Shown: in pieces, positions 16,676-25,118 of the stretch | How positions within the stretch are numbered: position 1 is the first letter of the stretch | Layout: each line of letters starts with the position of its first letter | Position numbers and translations under genes: made by a program | Assembly (NCBI GenBank): GCA_963789005.1 | Contig: CAWBIZ010000002.1 | Span: forward strand, 62,001-126,000 | DNA from: DASSUW01 sp963789005 | Lineage (GTDB): Bacteria; Actinomycetota; Thermoleophilia; Solirubrobacterales; Solirubrobacteraceae | DNA length: 64,000 bases | Reading direction: 5' to 3' | Notes under the pieces: model-generated | Seen by the model: the letters and a program-made list of their open reading frames with translations, nothing else | What the model was told of the DNA's origin: nothing | Databases searched by the model: none

Positions 16676-17317
16676 ATGGGTGAGGTCATCAGACTCGCGG
16701 AACGCAGGGGAGCGCGCCGGCCTGCGCCGCGGCAGCGGCGCGTCCGGGTCGAGTTCCTGTTCGACCTCGCATGCCCCTTCACGTACCTCGCCGCCGAGCG
16801 CGTCGAGCGAGCGTTCACCGAAGTGACGTGGACGCCGGCCTCCAACACCGCGCTGCGTGCCGGCTCGCTGGCCTCCGACGACGTGGCGCTGGCCGGCGTG
16901 CGCGCGGCGGCCGAGGAGCGGGCGCGGGAGCTGCGGCTCCCGCTGGTCTGGCCGGAGAGCTGGCCCGCCGACGTCCCGGCCGCCATGCGCGTGGCCGCGT
17001 ACGCCGCCGAGTGCGGCCGCGGTGCCGCGTTCGTGCTCGCCGCGGGTCGGCTGGCCTACTGCGGCGGCTTCGACCTCGACGACCCCGAGATCCTCGCGGA
17101 GGCGGCGGCTGCCGCCGGGCTCGGCCTCGACGGCTGCCTGCGGGCCGCCGGCGAGCGCCGGCGCGACGTGGCGATCGAGGCCGGCGGGCGCCGCCTGCTC
17201 GCCGCGGGCGCCGACCGGCTGCCGGCGCTGCGCGTCGGGCGTTCGCTGTACTGGGGCGATGGCCAGGTGGCCGTGGCGGCGGCCGCGGCGCGGATCCAGG
17301 CGGCTGCGGCCTACTAG
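16676..17317 (+). CDS. DsbA / 2-hydroxychromene-2-carboxylate isomerase-like thioredoxin-fold protein
   Basis: From ATG 16676 (MGEVIRLAERRG, preceded by GAAGGA) the product is 213 residues. The motif VEFLFDLACPFTYLAAERVE matches the first strand and helix of the GST-kappa/HCCA-isomerase group, where D-x-x-S/C-P-x-x-Y-L is typical. There is only one Cys, so a CxxC redox role is unlikely. The middle has the usual inserted helical domain, and the end reads GADRLPALRVGRSLYWGD. The upstream frame to 16448 is not thought to be coding because it lacks the family N-terminus. Confidence 0.65.
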   Translation: MGEVIRLAERRGARRPAPRQRRVRVEFLFDLACPFTYLAAERVERAFTEVTWTPASNTALRAGSLASDDVALAGVRAAAEERARELRLPLVWPESWPADVPAAMRVAAYAAECGRGAAFVLAAGRLAYCGGFDLDDPEILAEAAAAAGLGLDGCLRAAGERRRDVAIEAGGRRLLAAGADRLPALRVGRSLYWGDGQVAVAAAAARIQAAAAY

Positions 17318-17475
17318 TACGGCGTGACGAGCCCGGCGAGGATCTGCTCGTCGAGCTCCTCGCGCGGCTCCTGACGGTCCGGCGGGCGCCGGGCGACGAG
17401 GAACGGCTCTTCGCGATCGGACTCGGCGAGCAGCAGCTCGAGGTCGGCGTCGCAGATCTCGTTGACGTGCTCCAT
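17314..17475 (-). CDS. Small acidic protein, 53 aa
   Basis: A short frame beginning MEHVNEICDADLELLLAESD and ending EQILAGLVTPY, with a run of Arg/Pro between. The ATG lies 8 nt after a TAGGGT box on the minus strand (17489-17484), the geometry of the leaderless genes around it. It converges on the DsbA-like gene with overlapping stop codons and is divergent from the TPP enzyme. No family is recognised. Confidence 0.5.
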   Translation of the reverse strand: MEHVNEICDADLELLLAESDREEPFLVARRPPDRQEPREELDEQILAGLVTPY

Positions 17476-17529
17476 GCCTGCCGACCCTAGAGCGGGGCGG
17501 CGGCGACGGCACGGACAAGCGGCGTCCAA

Positions 17530-17551
17530 CCCCCCGGCCGGGGGGTAGATT
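17530..17551 (+). promoter_or_regulatory. 16-bp palindrome CCCCCCGGCCGGGGGG abutting -10 box TAGATT
   Basis: Six C, GGCC and six G form a perfect palindrome at 17530-17545. It runs directly into TAGATT (17546-17551), which ends 8 nt before the ATG of the TPP enzyme. A regulator bound here would cover the -10/-35 spacer and repress. C-tract/G-tract operators are known for CsoR/FrmR-type repressors, but no such gene is in the window. Confidence 0.4.
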
Positions 17552-17559
17552 GCGCCGCC

Positions 17560-19194
17560 ATGACCGTCGAGGAGACGACGACGACGCTGCACGGCGGCCG
17601 CCTCGTCGCGCGGCGCCTGAAGGCCTACGGGGTGAGCAAGCTGTTCACGCTCTCGGGCGGCCACCTGTTCTCGATCTACGACGGTTGCCGCGCCGAGGGG
17701 ATCGACCTCGTCGACGTCCGCCACGAGTCGGCGGCGACGTTCGCCGCCGAGGGGTGGGCGAAGGTCACGCGCGAGCCCGGGGTGGCCGCGCTCACCGCCG
17801 GCCCCGGCGTCACCAACGGCATGAGCGCGCTCGCCTCCGCCCAGCAGAACCACTCGCCGGTGCTCGTGCTCGGCGGGCGAGCGCCCGCGATGCGGTGGGG
17901 CCGCGGCTCGCTGCAGGAGATCGACCACGTGCCGTTCGTCCGCCCGCTGGTCAAGCTGGCGGCGACGGCGGGCTCGACGGCGGAGATCCCCGGCCTGATC
18001 GACGACGCGTGGACGGTCATGCAGCGCGACCATCCCGGCCCCGCGTTCCTCGACTTCCCGCTCGACGTCGTGTTCATGGAGGCGGAGGAGGCACCGCCGC
18101 CCGACGGCCGCCCGCCGGCCCGCGGGCGCGCCGACGCCGCGCAGCTCGACCGCGCGGTCGCGCTCCTGCGCGACGCCGACCGCCCGGTGGTGATGGCCGG
18201 CACGAACCTCTACTGGGGGCACGGCGAGCACGCGCTGCGCGAGCTGGCGGAAGCGCTCGGCGCGCCCGTGTTCCTCAACGGGCTCGCGCGCGGCTGCCTG
18301 CCCGCCGACCATCCGTGCTTCTTCTCGCGCTCCCGCAGCGCGGCGCTGAAGGACGCCGACGTGGCGATCGTCGCCGGCGTGCCGATGGACTTCCGGCTCG
18401 GCTTCGGGGAGGCCTTCGGGCCGGAGACGGAGCTCGTCGCCGTCGACCTGGCCGAGCCCGAGCGCGACCACCCGCGCCCGGTGGCGGCCGAGTGCTACGG
18501 CGACATCGCCGGGAGCTTGGAGGCGCTGGCGGCCGGCACCGGGCCGGATCGCTCCGCCTGGCTCGAGCACCTGCGCGCGATCGAGTCGGAGAAGCGCGCG
18601 GCCGAGCGCGAGCAGCTGGCCGACGACCGCTCCCCGCTGCACCCGATGCGCGTGTACGCCGAGCTGGCGCAGGTACTCGACCGCGACGCGATCGTGATCG
18701 GCGACGGCGGCGACTTCGTGTCCTACGCGGGCCGCGTGGTCGACTCGTACGCGCCAGGGTGCTGGCTCGATCCCGGGCCGTTCGGCTGCCTCGGCAGCGG
18801 GCCGGGCTACGCGCTGGCGGCCAAGCTCGCCCATCCCGGCCGCCAGGTCGTGCTGCTGCTCGGCGACGGCGCGTTCGGCTTCTCGGGGATGGAGTTCGAC
18901 ACGCTCGCCCGCCACGGCGTCGGCGTGGTCGGCGTGATGGGCAACAACGGGATCTGGGGGCTGGAGAAGCACCCGATGGAGTTCCTGTACGGCTACTCGG
19001 TGGCCGCCGACCTGCGGCCCGAGACGCGCTACGACGAGGTCGTGCGCGCGCTCGGCGGTCACGGCGAGCTCGTGCGCACGCCCGCCGAGCTGCGGCCGGC
19101 GCTCGAGCGGGCGCTGGCGGCGACAGGACCGGCGCTCGTCAACGTGCTCACCGACCCGTCGGTGGCCTACCCGCGCTCCGCCAACCTCGCGTAG
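17560..19194 (+). CDS. Thiamine-diphosphate-dependent enzyme, acetolactate-synthase-like
   Basis: A 544-residue protein with the three-domain ThDP layout. The N-terminal Pyr domain carries the catalytic glutamate in VRHESAATFAAEG and GPGVTNGMSALASA. A central domain follows. The C-terminal PP domain has the ThDP motif GDG...NN (LLGDGAFGFSGMEF through MGNNGIWG). The set resembles the acetolactate synthase/oxalyl-CoA decarboxylase/benzoylformate decarboxylase superfamily. It stands alone, without an ilvN subunit, so a 2-keto acid or oxalyl-CoA decarboxylase role is as likely as acetolactate synthesis. Confidence 0.75.
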   Translation: MTVEETTTTLHGGRLVARRLKAYGVSKLFTLSGGHLFSIYDGCRAEGIDLVDVRHESAATFAAEGWAKVTREPGVAALTAGPGVTNGMSALASAQQNHSPVLVLGGRAPAMRWGRGSLQEIDHVPFVRPLVKLAATAGSTAEIPGLIDDAWTVMQRDHPGPAFLDFPLDVVFMEAEEAPPPDGRPPARGRADAAQLDRAVALLRDADRPVVMAGTNLYWGHGEHALRELAEALGAPVFLNGLARGCLPADHPCFFSRSRSAALKDADVAIVAGVPMDFRLGFGEAFGPETELVAVDLAEPERDHPRPVAAECYGDIAGSLEALAAGTGPDRSAWLEHLRAIESEKRAAEREQLADDRSPLHPMRVYAELAQVLDRDAIVIGDGGDFVSYAGRVVDSYAPGCWLDPGPFGCLGSGPGYALAAKLAHPGRQVVLLLGDGAFGFSGMEFDTLARHGVGVVGVMGNNGIWGLEKHPMEFLYGYSVAADLRPETRYDEVVRALGGHGELVRTPAELRPALERALAATGPALVNVLTDPSVAYPRSANLA

Positions 19195-19203
19195 GCGTTA
19201 AGT

Positions 19204-19234
19204 GAAGCCGCCCGCGGCGGGGGCGGGCGGCTTC
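19204..19234 (+). terminator. Strong hairpin terminator after the TPP gene
   Basis: GAAGCCGCCCGC and GCGGGCGGCTTC form a perfect 12-bp stem around a 7-nt loop, 10 nt after the stop codon. No U-tract follows, as is common in high-GC actinobacteria. Confidence 0.7.
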
Positions 19235-19287
19235 AAGATGGCCCCGTCAGGACGGGCAGGGGTACGTGCCTTTGGGGGCCTTATTGG

Positions 19288-19440
19288 GTGGCCCGAACGG
19301 CGGGAGGCGCCGATGATGCGGCAATCGCCCGGGCCTATGTGCCGGTCAGGACAGCGGCGGGAGGCACGACCGCCCTTTCCGACGCATTGGAGTATCCGTC
19401 AGTCCAAATCAAGTTCGCAATCGAACAATCGTCCAGATAA
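19288..19440 (+). other. Possible small ORF or remnant in an atypical intergenic stretch
   Basis: A GTG-started frame of 50 codons reads VARTAGGADDAAIARAYVPV and ends YPSVQIKFAIEQSSR. Its third positions are clearly less GC-rich than those of the flanking genes, and the DNA from 19380 to 19450 is locally AT-richer. The RTAGG/RTAAGG segments repeat. There is no ribosome-binding site or family match that I can see. It may be a leftover of a lost gene. Confidence 0.2.
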
Positions 19441-19452
19441 ACGCGGTTTTGC

Positions 19453-20364
19453 TCAGGATCCGCTGAGCGCCATCCCCCACAGGATGTCCCGCTCAGAGAC
19501 CTCGACCGCATCGAGCGCGAACGCGCCAACGACCTCGAGCAGGATCGTCACGCCGGCGACGATCGTTGGGGCGCGAGCGGGATCGAGCCCGGTGATCTCG
19601 CGGCGCTCGGCCAGCGGGACGGCGGCCAGGCGTGCCTGTAGCGCCTCCAGCCGCTCGCGCGGCAGGCGATGGCCCTCGATCCGGCTGCGGTCGTAGGGGT
19701 CGAGCTCGAGGTCGATCGCCGCGAGCTGGGTGGCCGTGCCGGCGACCGCGATCGCCGCCTGGACGCGCTCGCGGACGTCCGCCGGGACCGCGGCCTCGAT
19801 CGTCTCGCGGGCGGAGCCGGCGAGCGCGTCGAGCTCCTCGGCGGCCGGCGGGTCGGTGTGCAGGAAGCGCTCGCTGTGGCGGACGACGCCGACCTGGGTC
19901 GACACGTGGAACTCGACCTCGCCGCCGGCGCCCTCGACCATCTCGGTGGAACCGCCCCCGATGTCGATCACGAGCAGCGCGGTGCCGGCGGGACGCGACG
20001 CGGTGGCGCCGAGGAAGCTCAGGCGGGCCTCCTCGTCGCCGGTCAGCGTGCGCCCCTCGAGCCCGTACCGGTCGCGCACCGCGGCGGCGAACTGCGCGCC
20101 GTTGGCGGCGTCGCGCACCGCCGAGGTCATGACCACGGTGCGGATGCCGGCGTCGTGGCCGTCCATCGTCTCGCGGAAGCCGTCGAGCACGCGGAACACC
20201 CGCGCCTGCGGCTCGTCGCCGAGCCGGCCGGTGGCGTCGACTCCCTCGCCCAGCCGCGTGACGACCGACTCGCGCGCCAGCTCGCGCAGCCCGTCGCCCT
20301 CGCGCTCGGCCACCAGCAGGCGGGTCGAGTTCGTGCCGATGTCGACGACGGCGACGCGGCTCAC
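19453..20364 (-). CDS. Ppx/GppA exopolyphosphatase-family protein
   Basis: A 303-residue ASKHA-fold phosphatase. The phosphate-1 motif VAVVDIGTNSTRLLVAE is at the start, MTSAVRDAAN and the second phosphate loop LLVIDIGGGSTEMVEG follow, and the adenosine-like motif AVAGTATQLAAID lies later. This is the short form, about 300 residues, seen in actinobacteria; it hydrolyses polyphosphate or pppGpp. The GTG start overlaps the TGA of the upstream dehydrogenase gene (GTGA), so the two are co-translated. Confidence 0.85.
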   Translation of the reverse strand: MSRVAVVDIGTNSTRLLVAEREGDGLRELARESVVTRLGEGVDATGRLGDEPQARVFRVLDGFRETMDGHDAGIRTVVMTSAVRDAANGAQFAAAVRDRYGLEGRTLTGDEEARLSFLGATASRPAGTALLVIDIGGGSTEMVEGAGGEVEFHVSTQVGVVRHSERFLHTDPPAAEELDALAGSARETIEAAVPADVRERVQAAIAVAGTATQLAAIDLELDPYDRSRIEGHRLPRERLEALQARLAAVPLAERREITGLDPARAPTIVAGVTILLEVVGAFALDAVEVSERDILWGMALSGS

Positions 20365-21284
20365 GTCACCGGGTGCGGCATCGGGCGGCCGTCGAGCGCC
20401 GCCAGCAGGTTCTCGACCGCCATCTCGGCCATCCTCGCCCGGGTGCGGCGGGTCGCCGAGCCGAGGTGCGGCACCACGAGGAGGTTGGGCGCGTCGAGCA
20501 GCGGGTCGTCGCCGGGCAGCGGCTCGGGGTCGGTGACGTCGAGCGCGGCGCCGCCGATCCGGCCCTCGATCAGCGCCTCGCGCAGGGCGTCCTGGTCGAC
20601 GATCCCGCCGCGGGCGGTGTTGACCAGCAGCGCCGTCGGCTTCATGCGCGCGAGCGCGCGCGCGTCGATCAGGTGCCGGGTGTCGGGCGTGAGCGGCGTG
20701 TGCAGGGAGACGACGTCGGCGCGCTCGAGCAGCTCTTCGAGCGGGAGGCCGGACGAACGCGAGCTGTGGACGATCTCCATCCCGAAGCCGGCCGCGCGGC
20801 GCGCCACGGCGTCGCCGATCCGGCCGCGGCCGACGATCCCGAGCGTGGCGCCTGCGAGGTCGGTGCCGAGGTCGCCGGCCGGGTCCCACGTCAGCCACTC
20901 TCCGGCACGGACAGTCTCCGCGCCGGACACGATCCCGCGCGCGAGCGCGAGGATGAGCGCGAACGCGAGGTCGGCGGTGGCGTCGGTCAGCACATCGGGC
21001 GTGTTGCCGACCGGGATCCCGCGCGCGGTCGCCGCGTCGAGGTCGATGTTGTCGGTCCCGACCGCGAAGTTGGCGATCGCCCGCAGCTTGGGCGCGGCGT
21101 CGAGCAACTGCTCGTCGATGCGGTCGGCGACCATTGACAGCAGCCCGTCGGCCTCGCTGGTGCGCGCCCGCAGATCCTCGGGCGGCGGGGCGAGGCCGCC
21201 CGGCCAGGTGTCGACCTCGTGCTCGGCCTCCAGCCGCTCGAGCGCGGGGAAGGGCAGCTCGCGCGTGACGAATACCCGGGCCAT
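20361..21284 (-). CDS. D-2-hydroxyacid dehydrogenase (glyoxylate/hydroxypyruvate reductase type)
   Basis: From ATG 21284 (MARVFVTREL) the product is 307 residues. The NAD(P)-binding loop is LGIVGRGRIGDAVARRA. The catalytic triad residues appear in NTARGGIVDQ (Arg), DVTDPEPLP (Glu) and VPHLGSATRRTR (His). The short length and the sequence match the glyoxylate/hydroxypyruvate reductase branch. The ORF extends seven codons upstream, but that part overlaps the divergent gene's start and the shared promoter. It is followed by ppx with a 4-nt overlap. Confidence 0.85.
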   Translation of the reverse strand: MARVFVTRELPFPALERLEAEHEVDTWPGGLAPPPEDLRARTSEADGLLSMVADRIDEQLLDAAPKLRAIANFAVGTDNIDLDAATARGIPVGNTPDVLTDATADLAFALILALARGIVSGAETVRAGEWLTWDPAGDLGTDLAGATLGIVGRGRIGDAVARRAAGFGMEIVHSSRSSGLPLEELLERADVVSLHTPLTPDTRHLIDARALARMKPTALLVNTARGGIVDQDALREALIEGRIGGAALDVTDPEPLPGDDPLLDAPNLLVVPHLGSATRRTRARMAEMAVENLLAALDGRPMPHPVT

Positions 21285-21291
21285 CGACGGG

Positions 21292-21298
21292 CATTCTG
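21292..21298. promoter_or_regulatory. Overlapping divergent -10 boxes
   Basis: On the plus strand CATTCT (21292-21297) ends 6 nt before the DUF72 ATG. On the minus strand CAGAAT (21298-21293) ends 8 nt before the dehydrogenase ATG. The two boxes share the same base pairs, so one melting region could fire in both directions. Confidence 0.4.
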
Positions 21299-21303
21299 GA
21301 GGC

Positions 21304-22041
21304 ATGGGCGCGATCCGCGTCGGCTGCTCGGGGTGGAACTACGCCGACTGGCGCGAGCGGGTGTACCCGAAGGGCATGCCCACCCGTCGCTGGCTGGAGC
21401 ACTACGCCACGCTGTTCGGCACCGTCGAGGTCAACTCCACCTTCTACCGGCTGGCCAAGCCGAAGGCGGTCGAGGAGTGGGTGCGCGCCACGCCGCCGGA
21501 CTTCGTCTTCGCGGTCAAGGCCAGCCAGTACCTCACGCACTTCAAGCGGCTGACCGACCTCGACCAGGGCATCCGGCGCTTCTACGACGCGATCGCGCCG
21601 TTGGCGGCCTCGCCCAAGCTCGGGCCGGTGCTGTGGCAGCTGCCCGAGCGCTTCACGCGCGACGTGCCGCGCCTCGCGGCGGCGCTCGACGGTCTGGCGG
21701 CCGGGCGCCACGCGTTCGAGTTCCGGCACGAGAGCTGGTTCACCGACGAGGTGCTCGAGCTGCTGCGCTGGCACGGCGTGGCGCTCGCCATCGGCCACCA
21801 TCCGGCGCGGCCGTGGCAGCCGTGGGTCAAGACGGCGGACTGGTCGTTCGTGCGCCTGCACTACGGGCGCGGACGGCGCGGCAACTACAGCGACAGCCAG
21901 CTGCGGGAGCTCGCGCCGCGGATCGCCGAGCTGGGCGAGGCGTTCGTCTACTTCAACAACGACTGGGAGGGCTTCGCGGTCCGCAACGCCCGGTTCCTGC
22001 GACGGCTGCTCGAGTCCGAAGCGGCGCCGCCGGGGGCGTAG
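21304..22041 (+). CDS. DUF72-domain protein
   Basis: A 245-residue TIM-barrel protein of the DUF72 (YecE) family. Signatures are the start IRVGCSGWNYADWRERVYP, EVNSTFYRLAK, FVFAVKASQYLTHFKRL, LWQLPERF and FNNDWEGFAVRNA. The biochemical role of the family is unknown. The gene is divergent from the hydroxyacid dehydrogenase, and its TAG stop forms part of the -10 box of the next gene. Confidence 0.85.
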   Translation: MGAIRVGCSGWNYADWRERVYPKGMPTRRWLEHYATLFGTVEVNSTFYRLAKPKAVEEWVRATPPDFVFAVKASQYLTHFKRLTDLDQGIRRFYDAIAPLAASPKLGPVLWQLPERFTRDVPRLAAALDGLAAGRHAFEFRHESWFTDEVLELLRWHGVALAIGHHPARPWQPWVKTADWSFVRLHYGRGRRGNYSDSQLRELAPRIAELGEAFVYFNNDWEGFAVRNARFLRRLLESEAAPPGA

Positions 22042-22044
22042 GAT
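22039..22044 (+). promoter_or_regulatory. -10 element TAGGAT overlapping the DUF72 stop codon
   Basis: TAGGAT includes the upstream TAG stop and ends 7 nt before the GTG at 22052. It is another leaderless arrangement inside what would otherwise look like an operon. Confidence 0.4.
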
Positions 22045-22051
22045 CGCGTTC

Positions 22052-23002
22052 GTGACCGCGCTGCACGAGGACGCCATGCGCGAGGCGATCGCCGCGGACG
22101 GCGACGCCCAGCGCGCGCTCCTGGCCGGCAACGACGCCCGCTCGGCGCTGCGCCACGCGGCGGAGCGCTACCGCGCGTCGTGGGAGGCGGCGCCGCCCGC
22201 CGCCTTCGGGCGGCTGGTCGGCTACGCCAAGGCGTCGGTGCTGGCGGGCGATGACCCGTCGGCGTACGTGCGCGAGCAGCTCGGCGATGAGGTTGGCTCC
22301 CCGCCCGCCGCCTGGGCGCTCGCGCTGGCCGCGCTGGGGGCGAGCGACGACGCGCTCGCGGCGCACGCCGCCGAGGGCATGCGTGCCGGCTCGGAGCCGT
22401 TCGGGCGCGCGGCCGCGGCGGTGGCCGCGCTCGCTGCGGGCGACCGCGACGCCTACGGCGCGGCCGTGCACGCGATCGTCGACGACTTCGAGCGCCGCGA
22501 GGAGCACCTCACCGGCGTGCCGATCGCCGACACGGCGCTCGTGCTCGAGCGGCTCGCCGAGCGCCGGCTGCTCGCCGTGCACCCGTGCTCGGCGCTGCTG
22601 CCGCAGGTCGACGAGGTGCGCGCGATCCTCACCTCCACGCGCGTGTGGGCCGTGGTCGGCTGCTCTCCCGATCCCTGGCGCGACTCGCACCGGATCGCGG
22701 CGCTCCTGCAGGCCCGCGGGCACCGCGTGATCCCGGTCAACCCGCACGCCGACGAGATCCTCGGGGAGCGCGCGTACCCGTCGCTGGAGGCGATCGGCGA
22801 GCCGGTCGAGGTCGTCGACGTCTTCCGCCGCTCGGCCAAGGCGGGCGAGCACGTGGACGAGGCGATCGCCGCCGGCGCCGCCGTCGTCTGGATGCAGCTC
22901 GGCGTGATCGACGAGGACGCGGCGGTGCGCGCGCGCACGGCGGGTCTGCACGTCGTGATGGATCGCTGCCCCGCGATCGAGATCGCGCGCCTGGGGTTGT
23001 AG
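22052..23002 (+). CDS. CoA-binding (Rossmann) protein with N-terminal helical domain
   Basis: A 316-residue protein. Residues about 190-316 match the CoA_binding_2 fold: VWAVVGCSPDPWRDSHRIAA, GHRVIPVNPHADEILGE and DRCPAIEI. These proteins usually consist of that domain alone, about 130-150 residues. The first 185 residues are Ala-rich and helical (AAWALALAALGASDDALAAH) and resemble a helical-repeat scaffold that I cannot name. It lies 22 nt upstream of the CoA ligase gene, which suggests a shared role around CoA thioesters. Confidence 0.7.
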   Translation: MTALHEDAMREAIAADGDAQRALLAGNDARSALRHAAERYRASWEAAPPAAFGRLVGYAKASVLAGDDPSAYVREQLGDEVGSPPAAWALALAALGASDDALAAHAAEGMRAGSEPFGRAAAAVAALAAGDRDAYGAAVHAIVDDFERREEHLTGVPIADTALVLERLAERRLLAVHPCSALLPQVDEVRAILTSTRVWAVVGCSPDPWRDSHRIAALLQARGHRVIPVNPHADEILGERAYPSLEAIGEPVEVVDVFRRSAKAGEHVDEAIAAGAAVVWMQLGVIDEDAAVRARTAGLHVVMDRCPAIEIARLGL

Positions 23003-23024
23003 GGAGTCTCTTGAGGAGGGATCG

Positions 23025-24632
23025 ATGAAGGGCCTGATGTCGCCGCACCCACTCACGCTCGTCGACGCGTTCTCGCGCGCCGAGCGGCTGTTCGCGGACA
23101 AGACGATCACGACGCTGACCGCCAGCGGCCGCGAGCAGACGACGTACGGCGACTGGGCGCTGCGCACGCGGCGGCTCGCCGGCGCGCTCGACGCGCTCGG
23201 CGTCTCGGACGACGGCCGGGTGGCGACGTTCGCGTGGAACACCGCCCGCCACCTCGAGCTGTACTTCGCCGCGCCGTGCAGCGGGCGCGTGCTGCACACG
23301 CTCAACATCCGGCTCTTCCCCGAGCAGGTCAGCTACATCGTCGACCACGCCGAGGACGAGGTGATCTTCGTCGACCGCTCGCTCGTCAAGCTGCTGTGGC
23401 CGCTGGTCGAGGGCTTCTCGACCGTCCAGCGGATCGTGGTCATGGACGACGGCGCGGGCGACGTCCCGGCCGACGATCGGATCGTGGATTACGAGGAGCT
23501 GGTCGCGGGAGCGGAGCCGGCCGGCTTCGCGATCGAGGACGAGAACCGGGCCGCCGCCATGTGCTACACGAGCGGCACCACGGGCAACCCGAAGGGCGTC
23601 GTCTACTCGCATCGGTCGACCGTGCTGCACTGCCTCGGGGCGATGCTCGCCGACACGCTCGGCGTCAGCGAGCGCGACACGATCCTGCCGGTCGTGCCGA
23701 TGTTCCACGCCAACGCGTGGGGCCTCGCGCACGCGGCCGTGATGGCGGGCAGCTCGCTCGTCATGCCCGGCCCGCAGATGACGCCTGCGGCGATCGCCGG
23801 GCTGATCGAGGACGAGCGGGTGACCGTGGCGGCCGGCGTGCCGACGATCTGGATGGGCGCGCTCGACGAGCTCGACGGCCGCGACCTGAGCGCGCTGCGC
23901 GCGATCGTGTGCGGCGGCTCGGCCGTTCCGCGCACGCTCTCCGAGGCGTACCGCGAGCGGCTCGGGATGCCGATCCTGCAGGCCTGGGGGATGACCGAGA
24001 CGAGCCCGGTCGGCTCGGTCTGCACGATCCGCTCCACGCTCGCCGACCGCTCCGAGGAGGAGCTGGCGGACCTGCGGGCGAGCCAAGGTGTCGTCGCCCC
24101 GCTCGTCAGCGTGCGGATCGTCGAGCCCGGCTCCGCGGACGAGCAGCCGTGGGACGGCGAGGCGCGCGGCGAGCTGCAGGTCGCGGGGCCATGGATCGCC
24201 GCGGCCTACTACCGCCAACAGGGCGACGGCTCGGAGTCGTTCACCGACGACGGCTGGCTGCGGACCGGCGACGTCGCGACGATCTCCGCCGACGGCTACA
24301 TCCGGCTCGTCGACCGCACCAAGGACCTCGTCAAGTCCGGCGGCGAGTGGATCTCCTCGGTCGAGCTCGAGAACGAGATCATGGCCCACCCGCTGGTCCG
24401 CGAGGCGGCGGTCATCGGCGTCCCGGACGACAAGTGGGGAGAGCGCCCGCTGGCCTGCGTGGTGCCCGAGGACGGCGAGGAGCTCGACGCCGACACGCTG
24501 CGCGACTTCCTCTCCGACCGGGTCGCCAAGTGGTGGATCCCGGAGCGCGTCGAGATCATCGACGAGGTGCCCAAGACGTCCGTCGGAAAGTTCTCCAAGA
24601 AGACCCTCCGCGAGCGTTTCGGCGCCGCTTGA
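23025..24632 (+). CDS. AMP-forming fatty-acid/acyl-CoA ligase
   Basis: A 535-residue member of the ANL superfamily. The P-loop motif is CYTSGTTGNPKGVVYSHRS, the A5 motif GMTETSPVGSV, the hinge region GWLRTGDVATISADGYIRL with VDRTKDLVKSGGEWISS, and the catalytic lysine lies in PKTSVGKFSKKTL. It activates a carboxylate to the acyl-adenylate and then the CoA thioester. The length and sequence match medium/long-chain acyl-CoA synthetases. GAGGAGGGATCG lies just upstream, so this gene uses a normal Shine-Dalgarno. Confidence 0.9.
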   Translation: MKGLMSPHPLTLVDAFSRAERLFADKTITTLTASGREQTTYGDWALRTRRLAGALDALGVSDDGRVATFAWNTARHLELYFAAPCSGRVLHTLNIRLFPEQVSYIVDHAEDEVIFVDRSLVKLLWPLVEGFSTVQRIVVMDDGAGDVPADDRIVDYEELVAGAEPAGFAIEDENRAAAMCYTSGTTGNPKGVVYSHRSTVLHCLGAMLADTLGVSERDTILPVVPMFHANAWGLAHAAVMAGSSLVMPGPQMTPAAIAGLIEDERVTVAAGVPTIWMGALDELDGRDLSALRAIVCGGSAVPRTLSEAYRERLGMPILQAWGMTETSPVGSVCTIRSTLADRSEEELADLRASQGVVAPLVSVRIVEPGSADEQPWDGEARGELQVAGPWIAAAYYRQQGDGSESFTDDGWLRTGDVATISADGYIRLVDRTKDLVKSGGEWISSVELENEIMAHPLVREAAVIGVPDDKWGERPLACVVPEDGEELDADTLRDFLSDRVAKWWIPERVEIIDEVPKTSVGKFSKKTLRERFGAA

Positions 24633-24668
24633 TCATCTGGTTGCCGGTGCTAGCATTCTGGGTCGCGA

Positions 24669-24742
<74 letters not shown>

Positions 24743-24749
24743 CTCCTCG

Positions 24750-24772
24750 AAGGCCCCGCCATGCGGGGCCTT
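24750..24772 (+). terminator. Intrinsic terminator after tRNA-fMet
   Basis: AAGGCCCCGC-CAT-GCGGGGCCTT forms a 10-bp perfect stem with a 3-nt loop. It is followed by a T-containing tail (TCGCGTTTCTT) and begins 7 nt after the tRNA end. Confidence 0.8.
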
Positions 24773-24834
24773 TCGCGTTTCTTGGGACGGTGGTGAGATT
24801 CAAGGTGGCGCGTCGCAATGCCGACAGCTTCCCG

Positions 24835-25020
24835 ATGGACTGCCGGCCCGATGAAGGTCGCCTGAATGCTCTCCGCGCCGAGCTCGAGGCGCTCCTCGCG
24901 TCGTGGGAGTACGCGTTCGCGATGGGCCACGGCTGCAGCATCGGCGACCATCCGCAGCACCGCGCGGTTCGCGACCGGGTCGCCGACCTGCGCGCGCGGA
25001 TCGCCGAGCACACGCCCTAG
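24835..25020 (+). CDS. Small hypothetical protein, 61 aa
   Basis: A short helical frame (MDCRPDEGRLNALRAELEAL, then SWEYAFAMGHGCSIGDHPQH) ending in RIAEHTP. A GTG at 24793 would add 14 residues. The codon bias is that of a real gene and the amphipathic N-terminal helix is plausible. The family is not recognised. It sits between the initiator tRNA and the formaldehyde dehydrogenase gene. Confidence 0.4.
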   Translation: MDCRPDEGRLNALRAELEALLASWEYAFAMGHGCSIGDHPQHRAVRDRVADLRARIAEHTP

Positions 25021-25118
25021 CACGGCTCGTCTTAACGCGTGGACCGCTCGGCGGGAGGGAACTACCTTCGAGGACGAGTAAGTTTCGAGCGCATGTGAAT
25101 GCGCGGGAGGGGGTCAGC

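Noticed and set aside
20365..22131. N-terminal part of a long minus-strand frame that continues into ppx
   Set aside because: It overlaps DUF72 and the dehydrogenase out of frame and shows no family similarity; ppx starts at GTG 20364.
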